Positions 47,739 to 59,226 of a stretch of DNA of 64,000 nucleotides are shown piece by piece (position 1 is the stretch's first letter; each line of letters opens with the position of its first letter). A model generated the notes under the pieces. It saw only the letters and a program-made list of their open reading frames with translations, was not told the DNA's origin and ran no database searches. The stretch is from Acridotheres tristis (taxonomy: Eukaryota > Chordata > Aves > Passeriformes > Sturnidae), in assembly GCA_037013685.1 (NCBI GenBank), contig CM072889.1, forward strand, positions 5,341,976-5,405,975. The letters run 5' to 3'. A program made the position numbers and the translations under genes.

Positions 47739-48452
47739 GAAAGAATGCAGGAGTACCACCAGAGAACACGTTGGATTACCCTTGAGGAAGGGATCCAAAA
47801 GCTGAGAGAAGTGGCAGTACTGGAGGTGCTCTTTGGGAGGGATGGACAGCATGACAATGACCCTGACAAGGTCAGGTGCACAGGACAGATGTTGTGGAAT
47901 CTGACAAACCTGAGCCCATCTCAATATACCTCCTTTATTGCAATGATTGATGCTGATACCAACCAAGTGACAGTGGGTTCTGTTGCCAACAGGCTCAGGA
48001 ATTATCAGAGTATGATGGCTGGCCCAGTGCAGGCTCATGTCTCTGCTGTGGTTAAGGACTTCAGAGAGGAGTTTAAGGAGGAGATGAAGGAGATAAGGGA
48101 AGAGGTGAGGAAGATCAGTGCAGCACCAGTGCGAGTCATGGACCCCAAAGGTAGAGCCCAACGCCCGCCAGCTAGGGAGAGAGGGTATACCCCACGTGCT
48201 GACCTGTGGTTTTTTCTACGTGACCACGGGGAAGACATGAGAAGGTGGGATGGGAAACCCACTTCTGTCCTGGCAGCACGGGTGCGCCAACTCAGGGAGG
48301 GGAACACCAACAGAGGGAACTCCACTAAAGTGAAGGTAGCCTCAGCCTCCCATGGAGGTGCAGGGTATTACAGAAGGGAGGATGATCTGTCAGATCCCCT
48401 TGAAGGAACCTCCAGTATGTATGCCCAGGAGAGAAATAATAACCAGGGCTAG
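47739..48452 (+). pseudogene. gag: ERVL gag, copy 2, 3' part
   Basis: This resumes gag after the nested LTR with RERMQEYHQRTRW and continues without a stop through the capsid C terminus and the basic tail (RGYTPRADLWFFLRD) to TAG 48450-48452. At 48131-48133 it has CGA where copy 1 has the nonsense TGA. An upstream ATG at 47709 in the LTR is chance. No CCHC knuckle is present. Confidence 0.83.
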
Positions 48453-48471
48453 AGGGGCCCTGCCTCTAGCC
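48447..48471 (+). promoter_or_regulatory. Hairpin enclosing gag UAG, copy 2
   Basis: The same 9-bp stem and 7-base loop as copy 1, with TAG at 48450-48452 in the 5' arm. Conservation may reflect function or simply the near-identity of this region. Confidence 0.5.
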
Positions 48472-48671
48472 AGGGAGAGGCACGGGAAAACTGGATCTTT
48501 TGGACGGTGTGGATCCAATGGCCTGGCACATCAGAGCCACAGGAACACAGAGCATTGGTTGACACTGGTTCACAATGTACATTAATACCATCGGGACATG
48601 TCAGGAAGGAACCTGTTTCAATTGCTGGGGTTACGGGGGGGATCTCAGGAATTGACTTTGCTGGAGGCTGA
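48453..48671 (+). pseudogene. pro: ERVL protease N-terminal part, copy 2
   Basis: In the gag frame after UAG; active-site block VDTGSQC with Asp codon at 48561-48563. The frame closes at TGA 48669-48671. The seven-G run at 48635-48641 carries the same frame break as copy 1. Confidence 0.75.
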
Positions 48672-50049
48672 GGTGAGCCTGACTGGGAAAGAGTGGCAGA
48701 AACATCCAATTGTGACTGTCCCAGAGGCACCATGTATCCTAGGCATAGACTTCCTCAGGAACGGCTATTACAAAGACCCAAAGGGACTCAGGTGGGCTTT
48801 TGGAATAGCTGCTGTGGCGGCAGAGGGCATTAAGCAGTTGAACACCCTGCCTGGGCTATCAGAAAACCCATCTGCAGTGGGACTCCTCAGGGTGAAAGAG
48901 CAACAGGTGCCACTTACTACCTCAACAGTGCACCGCCGGCAGTACCAGACGAATCGAGATGCTGTGATCCTCATACACAAGATGATCCGTGAGCTGGAGA
49001 GCCAAGGGGTGGTCAGCAAAACCCACTCACCCTTCAACAGCCCCATCTGGCCTGTGCGTAAATCTGAAGGAGAATGGAGATTGACAGTGGACTATCGTGC
49101 ATTGAATGAGGTGACTCCACCACTGAGTGCTGCTGTGCCGGACATGCTGGAACTGCAGTACGAGCTGGAGTCCAAGGCAGCCAAGTGGTACGCCACCATT
49201 GACATCGCCAATGCATTCTTCTCCATTCCTCTGGCAGTAGAGTGCAGGCCTCAGTTCGCTTTCACCTGGAGGGGTGTGCAATACACGTGGAACCGACTGC
49301 CCCAGGGGTGGAAGCACAGCCCCACCATCTGTCATGGATTGATCCAGGCTACACTGGAGAAGGGTGGAGCTCCAGAACATGTGCAGTACATTGATGACAT
49401 CATTGTGTGGGGGGACACGGAAATGGAGGTATTTCAGAAAGGAGAAAAGATCATTGAGATTCTGCTGGGAGCTGGCTTCGCCATTAAAAAGAGCAAAGTC
49501 AAAGGGCCTGCCCAAGAGATCCAGTTCCTGGGAGTAAAGTGGCAAGATGGACGGCGCCAGATCCCCAGCAAGGTCATCAATAAGATCACTGCAATGTCTC
49601 CACCAACCAGCAAGAAGGAAACACAAGCCTTCCTAGGTGCCATAGGCTTTTGGACAATGCACATTCCTGAGTACAGCCAGATTGTGAGCCCTTTTTACCT
49701 GGTCACCCGCAAGAAGAACGATTTCCACTGGGGCCCTGAGCAGCAGCAAGCCTTTGCCCAGATCAAGCAGGAGATCTCTCATGCGGTAGCGCTTGGCCCA
49801 GTCAGGACAGGACCAGATGTGAAGAACGTGCTCTACTCTGCAGCGGGGAACCATAGTCTGTCCTGGAGCCTGTGGCAGAAGGTGCCTGGTAAAACGCGAG
49901 GCCGACCACTGGGGTTCTGGAGTCGAAGTTACAGAGGGTCCGAGGCCAACTATACCCCAACAGAGAGGGAGATCTTGGCCGCCTATGAAGGGGTTCAAGC
50001 TGCCTCAGAGGTGGTTGGCACGGAAACACAACTCCTCCTGGCACCCTGA
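48598..50049 (+). pseudogene. pol: ERVL pol: protease end, RT, connection, copy 2
   Basis: The 483 codons have the same translation as copy 1. I noticed one silent base difference (AAG for AAA in the WKHSP block near 49314). It has the catalytic TIDIANAF and YIDD motifs and LPQGWKHSP. It ends at the shared TGA 50047-50049. This near-zero divergence contrasts with the few-percent differences among the LTRs. Confidence 0.88.
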
Positions 50050-50517
50050 CTGCCAGTGCTGGGGTGGATGTTTAAAGGAAAGGTTCCCTCAACCCACCAT
50101 GCCACTGACGCCACATGGAGTAAATGGATTGCCCTCATCACACAACGCGCCCGTATTGGAAACCCGAATCGCCCTGGGATTTTGGAGATAATTACCAACT
50201 GGCCGGAAGGGGAAGACTTTAGTCTTGCTGACGAAGAGGAACAGGAACAAGTGACCCGGGCTGAAGAAGCCCCACCGTATAACCAACTGCCAGCAGATGA
50301 AACATGCTATGCTCTTTTCACTGATGGTTCCTGCCACATCGTGGGGATGAACCGGAAGTGGAAAGCAGCCGTATGGAGCCCCACACGACAGGTTGCACAA
50401 GCTACCGAAGGAGAAGGTGGATCGAGTCAACTTGCTGAACTCAAAGCTGTTCAGCTGGCCCTGGACATTGCTGAAAGAGAGAAGTGGCCAAAACTCTACC
50501 TTTACACTGATTCATAG
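50050..50517 (+). pseudogene. pol: ERVL RNase H, first part, copy 2
   Basis: Same motifs as copy 1 (TDGS, AELKAV, YTDS) and the same terminal TAG at 50515-50517. A few substitutions relative to copy 1 occur (CGC for TGC near 50147, CGG for TGG near 50259). Confidence 0.82.
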
Positions 50518-51075
50518 ATGGTAGCCAATGCTCTGTGGGGATGGCTGGAAATGTGGAAAAAGGCTGACTGGCAATGTAGGGGAAAACCAATCTGGGCTGC
50601 CAATGAATGGAAAGACATTGCCACCAGGATAGAGAAGCTGCCTGTGAAAGTCCGTCACGTAGATGCCCATGTCCCCAAGAGTCGGGCTGATGAGGAACAC
50701 CGACACAATGAGCAAGTAGATCAGGCGGCACAGATAGAGGTGTCGAAGATAGATTTAGACTGGCAGCACAAGGGAGAGTTGTTCCTGGCTCGATGTGCCC
50801 ATGATGCCTCAGGTCATCAGGGCAGAGATGCCACCTATAAGTGGGCACGAGACCAAGGGGTGGATCTAACCATGGACAGTATTTCTCAAGTTATCTATGA
50901 CTGTGAGACATGCTCTGCCATCAAGCAAGCCAAGCGGGTGAAGCCTCTCTGGTATGGGGGGTGATGGGCCAAATATAAGGATGGAGAGGCCTGGCAGATT
51001 GACTACATCACACTGCCTCAAACCCGCCAGGGCAAGCGCTATGTACTGACCATGGTGGAAGCCACCACTGGATGA
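50518..51075 (+). pseudogene. pol: ERVL RNase H end, integrase zinc domain and core start, copy 2
   Basis: Carries HVDAH, HDASGHQG and the CETC pair. A private TGA at 50962-50964 (CGA in copy 1, a CpG C-to-T change) breaks the frame before the core. WQIDYITLP with the first catalytic Asp follows, then the shared TGA at 51073-51075. Confidence 0.8.
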
Positions 51076-51305
51076 TTAGAGACCTATCCTGTGCCTCATG
51101 CCACTGCTCAGAACACCATCCTGGGCCTGGAAAGCAAGTTCTTTGGAGGCATGGTACCCCTGAGAGAATTGAGTCAGACAATGGGACTCATTTCAAGAAC
51201 AGCCTTATAAACACCTGGGCTAGAGAACACGGCACTGAGTGGGTGTACCATATCCCCTACCATGCACCAGCTGCAGGGAAATTTAAGGTGCAACGGCCTG
51301 CTTAA
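51076..51305 (+). pseudogene. pol: ERVL integrase core, second part, copy 2
   Basis: A 1-bp deletion near 51131 (GGAAAGC versus GGAAAAAC in copy 1) moves the SDNGTHFKN block into another frame. The same loss of the Glu region as in copy 1 follows, ending at TAA 51303-51305. Confidence 0.78.
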
Positions 51306-51639
51306 AACCACCTTGAAGGCACTGGGTGGGGGAACTTTCAAGAACTGGGAGATTAATCTACCAAAGGCCACCTGGTTAGTGAACAGCCGAGGTTCCACTA
51401 AGCGAGCAGGCCCTGCCCAATCTGAGCCCTTGGGAATATCAGATGGAGATAAGGTTCCAGTGGTACACATGAGAGGTATGCTAGGAAAAACTGTTGAATC
51501 CTGCCTCCAGCAAAGACAATCCCACCCATGGAGTTGTATTCGCTCAAGGACCAGGTTGCACCTGGTGGGTGATGCAAAAGAATGGAGAGACCCGATGCAT
51601 ACCCCAAGGAGACCTTGTTTTAGGGTGAAATACCTATAG
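51262..51639 (+). pseudogene. pol: ERVL integrase C-terminal domain, copy 2
   Basis: Same sequence and frame structure as copy 1 25557-25934, including NGLLKTTLKALGGGTF and KVPVVHMRG. It ends pol with no dUTPase or env after it. Confidence 0.7.
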
Positions 51640-51736
51640 TACTGTGCCTATGTCTCTAACTGCATGTATGTATATATAATGTAACAGTTTAATTTGATAT
51701 AGCATATTAGTATGGGAGAAATTCAGGGGTGGATAA
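51640..51736 (+). other. 3' noncoding stretch and weak polypurine tract, copy 2
   Basis: The same 97 bases as copy 1, including the purine-rich GGGAGAAATTCAGGGGTGG before the 3' LTR. Confidence 0.6.
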
Positions 51737-52421
51737 TGTTGGGGGTTGGATTGTTCCCCTTTTCTTTCTGTGGAATTCTTCCCATTGTTATGCTAAGTAG
51801 TTGTGGCTACACCTTGAAACGACAGATAATGTTCTCTCATAGGGGGGTGGGTGGAGGGGGAGGGGGGAACCGGAAAAGGAAAGGTGGGATGGGGGATCTG
51901 GAGTGGGGCTCTCACTCTTGCTTGGCTCGTGGAGTGGAAGATCGCCTGGGCTTCGCTCTGGCATCTCCCCTGCCATCCCAGCACTGAGATCCACGCTCCC
52001 TGCCTTTGGACATCGCTCTGCTGCTCTCCCATCTCACCCTACTGGACACTCTGCTGAGCACCACGACTGACACCATGAGGGGGGGGAGTCACCTTCCCCT
52101 CCCCGCTCACCTCTGGGCCTCCGCCGCCATCACTCCAGCCCTCTTCAACTGCGCGGGACCTGCCCTGCCCCCACAGCACCGGTAACTGAGCACAGGGAGA
52201 CGGCCTGAGGCCAAAAGGGACTGGAGCGGAGCCAGACCGTTCTGTTCTGTTGCCAATTTTCATAGCTGTTGTTGTTTTCTGCCTTCTTATCCCCATATCT
52301 CCTGCCTGAAGGCGTCTGATTTGGACCTAAAATAATTAAAAGGGAGGGGGGTTGCACTCTGCATTGCAGAAAAGGGGCTCCTGCTTTTCCTTAGACCATA
52401 CCTGTCTTTCAAACCAAGACA
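51737..52421 (+). repeat. 3' LTR of ERVL copy 2
   Basis: A 685-bp LTR shortened by small deletions: 6 bp near 52042 and about 25 bp near 52285 that removes the AGTAAA poly(A) signal candidate and its surroundings. Its first 150 bp or so are almost identical to the 3' LTR of copy 1, after which element-specific differences dominate. Confidence 0.92.
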
Positions 52422-52426
52422 GTACC

Positions 52427-53473
52427 AAAGCTGAGTATTGATATAAAATGAATCTGGTTTACATTAAATCCCCAATGAACCAGTCTGTTCATGACAGATA
52501 TCACTACCAGCTAAATGGCCATCCACAAATCCTAAGTCTCATAAAATAGAAACAAAACAGCAAAAAAGGCTTGTTTAGTTTTCAGTCAGAGAACTCAGTA
52601 TATATATGAGCAAGAGATTCTTCCTGCTGGGATTTTCCAGAACTCTTGTTCTAACTTAAATTTATATTGTCAAAGTCAACAGGACTAACTGGAATAGCAA
52701 GCTGAGTTAGGCTTTACCTCTTAGAAAAATCCATCTCATTCTCCAGGGTAAGAAAAAAGAGATTTTTTTTTCCTTATATGAATTTTATGGAATGTGTTTC
52801 CTATGCAAGATTCTATAACTCCTGCTGTCTTTGGTTAAAATTTTCTAGATTATCAGAAACTTCTAGAATTGAGTCAGTGCCTTTAGATTTGTTATGATTA
52901 GTTGGATTTTTTTGCTTAAAAATCTCCTCCATAAAGGTCCCCTAGCATGTGTGCTAGTGAGGAACTAAAACAAGGAGGCTCAGAAACACTAGAAAAATAT
53001 AATTAGGCCAAAAAGTTTAAATTAAAAAAGGGAAGCACTTGTTTCATAGTTAACTTTGGCTAAAGTTTTGGAGAGGCTACAGACAAGACTGAGACATATT
53101 GGCTGTACAGCTGCTGTTTTTTAAACAGCCTCCCCCTGCACTTCTCCTGCCAGCCCCATCAGTGGAAGATTTTGTACTTGGATGTTTTTAATGCCACTGT
53201 AATGCAATGCTGTGTCCTCTCTTTCTTTTTTTTTTTTTAAGCTATGGTTGCCAACTGCAGCAAGCTGTTTGTTGCTTTCAACATGTGAAATAAACAAGCC
53301 TTACAGGTAAGGGTGATGGTATCAAATTCTTTTAAATGGTATTGTATGTTCAATTTGAACCATGGTCTTCAAGGCTGAAATGCTGGATGAGGACTCTGCA
53401 GTTGCAGCAGTGCATAAGTGTCTGGTCACTTTTCTTGCAACTGGGAAATGGCTTTTAATGATTGGAAATTTGG
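52427..53473. other. Host noncoding DNA
   Basis: A+T-rich sequence with a 13-base-scale T run near 53226. No gene seen. Confidence 0.55.
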
Positions 53474-54252
53474 TGGTAAGAGCAAAAGTTGTCTAATGCA
53501 AAGATATTATAATACTAGTGTCTTCCCCCTATGCTTTTCTTCTGTTGATCCTACAGCAGGTCTCTGTATGTTGGAGTCAGTAAGTCAGGGGTCTCTCTGA
53601 GTCCTTCAGAGAGAGATCAGAGTGCAGGGATTGAATTAAAATCTTTGGATGGAATGAGTAAGTGAATAGATGGAGTGAATAAGTAAGTAAGTAAATGGAA
53701 TAAGTTTTAAGTACTTTTAGTGAGTAAAAGGTCTTAGATGCCTGAGAAGTAGTATATGTTCTAGGGAAGGTTGAAAAACATACTAGTGCTTCCTTAGAGG
53801 CTCCAAGAACCTCGCTTTAGACATAATAGAGTTAGAGTTAAGAATATTGCTTACATTTTTCAGTTAGAACAAGATAGGCCATGAACGTAGTTTATACGTA
53901 ACCTGGTGTGCTAAGAAACTAGAATTCTAATAGGTTAAGAAGTAGTGGTCCGAGTTTGTGTCTTAGCTAGTTGGAAAGTTTCTATAACGAACATGCATCA
54001 GGGAGAGCTGGTGCTCTATGCCATGACTTTATGCCATGTGCATTTTGCCACTTGCTGTTTGCCATTGCTTTTTGCCATTGCTTTTGCCATTGCTTTTTGC
54101 CATTGCTTTGCTTTGTTTTTGCCTTTGAGACTGATGTGTTTCTGTAATAAATAACTTTATAGCAACTATTAACTTGCTTGGCTTTTTAAAGAAGAAAATA
54201 ACCCGACAGTGTGGGTGCCCAAGAGGCACCCGGAGGTCAGAAAAACCGCACA
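53474..54252 (+). mobile_element. Tentative LTR remnant, family unknown
   Basis: The segment starts TGGTAAGAGC and ends ACCGCACA. It contains AATAAA at 54146-54151 followed by a G/T-containing U5-like stretch, and is bracketed by TTTGG (53469-53473, 54253-54257). The sequence after it (TTTGGTGCC) also resembles a leader start. The boundaries rest on a 5-bp match and terminal TG/CA only, so this may be wrong. Alternatives are an older LTR with a different start, or unrelated host DNA. Confidence 0.35.
54043..54112. repeat. Minisatellite, 12-14-bp unit
   Basis: About five imperfect units of TTTTGCCATTGCT with T-run length variation. Confidence 0.85.
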
Positions 54253-54324
54253 TTTGGTGCCTCTCCTGCAGATGTGAGATTTTGACATCCTCAGACGGGG
54301 CACCAAATGTGCGGTTTTTCTGAC
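54236..54324. repeat. Perfect 26-bp inverted repeat with 37-bp spacer
   Basis: The left arm 54236-54261 and right arm 54299-54324 are exact reverse complements (each contains AACCGCACATTTGGTGCC on its own strand). The spacer 54262-54298 is not symmetrical, apart from a small GATGT/ACATC pair. Transcribed RNA would form a long stable hairpin. The left arm overlaps the tentative LTR end. Confidence 0.92.
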
Positions 54325-57300
54325 ACAGCTGTTTCTCTGGCTTTTGACCTCTACAGAGGTTCACTGTGTTCACCTCTTTTACTCCATGGGAAACATGTAG
54401 AATGTTGAGGTCTGAGGAAGGGAAGACTGTCTTATTTCTCATGATGTACGCAAAAAATGAAAATAAAGATGAGACTTTATTACTCTCATTACAGGTAATG
54501 CAGAGACAGTGACAGCCCAGGAAAATACCTTTAGTCATTGTAGTCTCTAATTATGGGGGGAGGGGGGCACGGGATAGCAGATTTTGCTGAAAAATGCTCT
54601 GAATCAAATTTATACCTTCAGTTTCATTTTACTAATCACCTTCCAGGCTAACTCCTTGTTTGTGTCCGCAGGTGGAAACATAGCCAAACATGTCCAAACA
54701 CCCATGTGTATAAGACAGACTCGACTGAGCTCAGTTTTCCCAGGAGCTGACTGAGAGCCCACAGCCACGAGAAAGGGTCAGCGCATGTGTGCAGCAGCAC
54801 AAAGCCAGAGAGACACTGCCGTGTGTTCACTCAAACAAGGAAGAATCAGGCATAACCTCACAAGAGTTCCTTTCTTTATACACTGCCTGACGAACCCCAG
54901 AAGTTACATAACCATCTGGAGCTTTGTGCTCCAAAATCCTTTGCAATTTAACTGGAAAGATCATTGCTCTCCCTAGGTCACCTCACTCTCATTGAGATTT
55001 GCGTAGGTACAACCAGCTCAGAGATGTGCAGAAAAGCACCAAGATTCATCACAAATCAATCTATCTTACCAACAGCTTTACTAAAGAATTTTTCAAGTGT
55101 CCTTCTGAAGGGCCCCCCAAGGATGATGATGTTGCTGGAGGCAGATGACTCTGGAAGATGTGACCATTTCTCCTCTGCTCAGCAGTCATTTGGCAGCATT
55201 CCTTTGGAGACACTGACCTGTTCTTACTTCTGTCTAAGATTCAACTTGGAACTGTAAAAAATCAGTCAGGGAAAGAAAGTGGTTTCGGTTTGTTATTTAA
55301 AGCAGGAGTGTTTTGTAATGACAGGCAAATAAAGGGATGGTGCTTGCTGAACATGACACATCGCCTGGTAATGTCACTGCACATAATGGAGGCAGTGCTC
55401 GGGGAGACATGTGATGGCTTCTGATCTGCCAGGAGGCAACTTAGCCAGAAATTAACTTGTGTCTAATCTGATCAGTGGGCCCTTCCAGGTGAGTCAGTCA
55501 ATGTAAGAGTGGACCGAAGGATGGGGGCTTTTTGTAGGCAGGTGAGGGAAGGGAATTTTCAATTTTCAAGCCAGAGATAGCAAATTAGTTGTCTTTCTCT
55601 TGAAACTGCTTTCAAGTAAGATTTATAATTGCTGAACTTTGTCTTGAAGGGTTGAAAAATAGAACAGAACAAAATACTTGAACAATTGCGTACACCCAGT
55701 TATCACATAGGGGACATTAAGGCCATATCTTAAATAACAAAAATCAGCACAGCTGTACAACTTTTAATGCAGTTTCATTGCTCTGAGTGTTTAAATTCCA
55801 GGCTTTTATATAAACATATATATACTTCAAAATCACTTTGACAGACTATAATGTTTCAGTCTTCAAATTTATTTAATACACAGTTTCTATCTAGTGAAAC
55901 AGAGGGAAATACAACCATATGGTTAGTTGCTACTTTATATAAAGAAAATATGATATATCAATAAAGATGTTTCCATGTATTCATTCTGTCCCAGGTTGCT
56001 TGATGTATTTCTCTCTTTTAGCTGTTTTGTTTGTTTCCTTGTTACCCTTTCAAATTTATTATTTAATACTTGCTCAAATAGATCTAGATTTTTTTTCAAT
56101 TTTAAAGGTGGAAACAATAATTTTGGTTTAGTCTGTAGATACAGATTTTGTAAAAATAATGTTTTAATTAACCATAAAATTTATTCAGCTGGGTTTTTGT
56201 GGCCTTTTACATTTACAAGGAAAGGTGCTGATACTTTGAATTTAACATGTTATAGTTATTTTTGGTCTAGTCATTGCAACATTTTGTGATGATTAATATC
56301 CTGACATCCCAATGTATAAGCAGTTACACATATGTTGAAAGTCATTGAGGATTTTTTCCATTGCCAAGTAAGAAGTGGAAGACAAAAATAAGTTGAATGG
56401 AGAAGTATCTAGATAAGAGAAAATGAAAATAGAATTAGATTTTTTAAAAAGCTGCAGTTTCAAGTTTTAGTACCCGAAATAAACATGCATAAAAGAATTT
56501 GAATTTTAAGAGTGTCTGATTTTTAATTTGCCACTATTGCTAGCATTGGCTTGACAGTATTTAACAGGAAAATCTGATGGTCTGGATACTTCAGATCAAG
56601 TGCATGTTCTGTAGGACTGTTGAAATAATTTAGTTTAGTGTTTAAGACTCTCAACTAATATTTGGATAGAATATTATCTTGTTTCAGAAGTGGCCTCATA
56701 ATTCAATAGGAGCATTAGTGGAGCAAGATATTCCGACAGTTGAAGGGCAATCACACAATTATCAGTTCCTTCCTCTAAAATTAAGATTTAATTATGTATT
56801 TCCTTTATTTGAACAGTCTTGTTTACAGGCTTCAGTTCCTGATTTTTAACATGCAAAAGGGAAAGAGGTTGGAATTTTATGTGGGACTGAAGACATTTCT
56901 TTTGGTAACAAAACTTCTGTTAAAAGTTTTATAAAAATAAGAAGTTTCTTTTCAGAGCCTAGAGATTAATGCACATTGAGAAACTTGTCTGCCTTTGCAC
57001 CTGCAAATTATCATTGAGTGTGTATGACACAATCAGAATAAGAGTCAATTACTGTTAATTCCTGCAGTGGAAAAATTTTTCTTGTTATGTCAAGGAGAAG
57101 AGACAGACCACCCTGCTTCTCTAGAACACTGAAGGTTATTAGTGGCTGATGGCTTTCAATACCCACTGTGATCATTAACAGTGCCAAATATCTGTCAGCT
57201 GCAGGACCCAAATAAACTGCAAAAAAAAGATTCTGACTGTTTTGGAGAAATGCAGGGAGCTAGATGGTCCCAGGGACACTGAGGTTTGCTGAGATCTTGA

Positions 57301-59220
57301 ACCATTCTGAGACTGCAAAATTTGCTGCTTCTTTCTTCGAAGCCTAATATTTTCTTGTGCCCTTGTGAAAGAAAAGCTCCCTCCTTTAATAGTAGTCCAC
57401 ATTAAACCTAAGCAGATATAAACATAGAAGGTTTGGAATTTTCTTCATACAGTCTTGTTGCCAGGTTTCCTGTCAGTTTCTGAATTTTAGAAGCAGACGT
57501 ATCTATTTTCTGCTAGTGGCTATTTTGTTAAGCTGTTCTCCTCCTGAAAGGAAGCATAGTCGGCAGTGCTTGTTGATATATCTGTAAATGCTGTGAACTT
57601 TATAGAAGTATAATAACGCATTTTTAATTGATTAAACCTGTTTGGCAAAGAAACAGAAATGTTAAAGATACAAAGAAAGAGGGAAGTAGGAAAAATGGGA
57701 CACAATTTATGAGTTAAATAACTATTCTATTGAAACTCACGTAAATAAGTCTTAGAGCCCTTTCCAGAACTTCTTAACACAATTATATTTTTCATCAAAT
57801 GCTTCTTAGCTGAGATTTTTCTTTTTTACCCTGCCAGGGCTTTATATCTGGCTTATGCAGAGATCTTGAACACTTCACAGCTGTCATCATGTCATGATGT
57901 GTGTCCATTTGATTCAGAACAAGTCTGATTTCTGAAGCAAGATGCAGGCTGTATGTGTGAGATTAACAACTACCTTTTTTAAAGGTCAAGAAATCTTTTA
58001 TCCCATCTAAGCACACTTTACAGCAGGTGATACACTATCCTACTTTACTGTTCCTCTGCAACCATCAGAAGAAGGAAAAGGGTGTTTAGTTCTTCCTCTG
58101 GTACATTTGTCATTATCTTCTCTCCAGATCTATTAAAAAATGTTTTCACTTTTCCCCCTTTTCTCTATTCAGTTCATAATTCCATTCATTTGGCATTAAT
58201 TTGCCATTAGAATTTTTTTCTGGCCCAATCAGCTTCTTCCCCACTTCCCTGAATAGAATGCAAGCCCCAAAAACCTTTTTAGTTAGGGCATGAGTAGAGT
58301 TGGGAAATGGTGTTAAAAAATGTATTAGGTTTCAATGCATTTCAACAGGCTTGTTTTAAGCATCTTGATAGGATTATTGAACACCTCTTAAATTGTAAAA
58401 TCTGGCTGTACTGAAACAGTTTAAAGACAGGCAGTCCTACATGCCGTGCCCCAAATCATGGTGCAGTTTAAGCACAAACAGTGCAGTTTCACCAGCCTTT
58501 TGCAGGCACCCCTAAGGTGCTGTGGAACCTCTGACCCAACGAGAATCCATGCTGTCAGGGTTAATGAGGCACTCAGCCAAAGATAATAAGTTCAGCTGGG
58601 AAGCAGGAGATTAACTGAGGTTCAGAGCCTTGCTACAAGCCCATTGCTGCTGGTCAGCTGAAAGGACGGGCAGAGCACATCTGCTCAGTGTGCACAGAGA
58701 ACGTGCTCAGGGTTGGATGAAAGCATCATGTATTTAATATTTTTGGGAAATTTGCAGACATGGTAGCAAGGACTTTAATTCTTGGGGTTTTTTAAAATAG
58801 TTTGAAATATGCCAAACACAGTCATCTGTCTATTAACACAGCAGTGAAGTCTGTTACACTTGTCATCGAGGAGTGAGGAACTATTTTCTGTCTTGGCATT
58901 CCTCTTATTTTGCAATGGATTTTGGTTGCACGCCAGTCCAAAGCCATGTGTTGTAGTTGTTAGACATGACATCTCCCCGTCAACCAGAGATGCTGAGTGA
59001 GTAGTAAACCATGTTCTGTTTGGTTTCTCCACACTAAAGACAGAGTAGCTCTCCTAGTGTCAGTCGAGTTACTTTTGATGCATACATGGGTGAATATAGG
59101 CAAAGCTGAGGGTAGTTGAGTTGTTCCATTTAAGCGAATTCCCAAATCACACGTTTACTTAGAACACTTGTTTCTGGGGTTTTTTTTGGTTCGTTGTTTT
59201 TTTTTTTTTTTTTTTTTGTA
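54325..59220. other. Host noncoding DNA
   Basis: A+T-rich sequence; a G-rich tract occurs near 54556. No open frame of interest, RNA gene or repeat recognised. Confidence 0.55.
59197..59217. repeat. Poly-T run (21 T)
   Basis: Twenty-one T in a row a few bases before the solo LTR at 59227. Confidence 0.9.
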
Positions 59221-59226
59221 TTCATA

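Larger units (their letters stand above)
45130..52421 (+). mobile_element. ERVL-type endogenous provirus, copy 2
   Basis: A 7292-bp provirus in the same orientation and with the same gene order as copy 1, flanked by exact duplication GTACC (45125-45129, 52422-52426). It includes a nested 614-bp solo LTR in gag; without that insert the element is about 6.7 kb. The gag repeat array is shorter than in copy 1. Pol differs from copy 1 at only about ten sites over 2.7 kb. Private defects are a gag TGA (47099-47101), a pol TGA (50962-50964) and a 1-bp deletion near 51131. Confidence 0.93.

Noticed and set aside
54029..54538. Minus-strand 169-codon ORF across the minisatellite and inverted repeat
   Set aside because: Generated by the repeat tract and hairpin; no domain.
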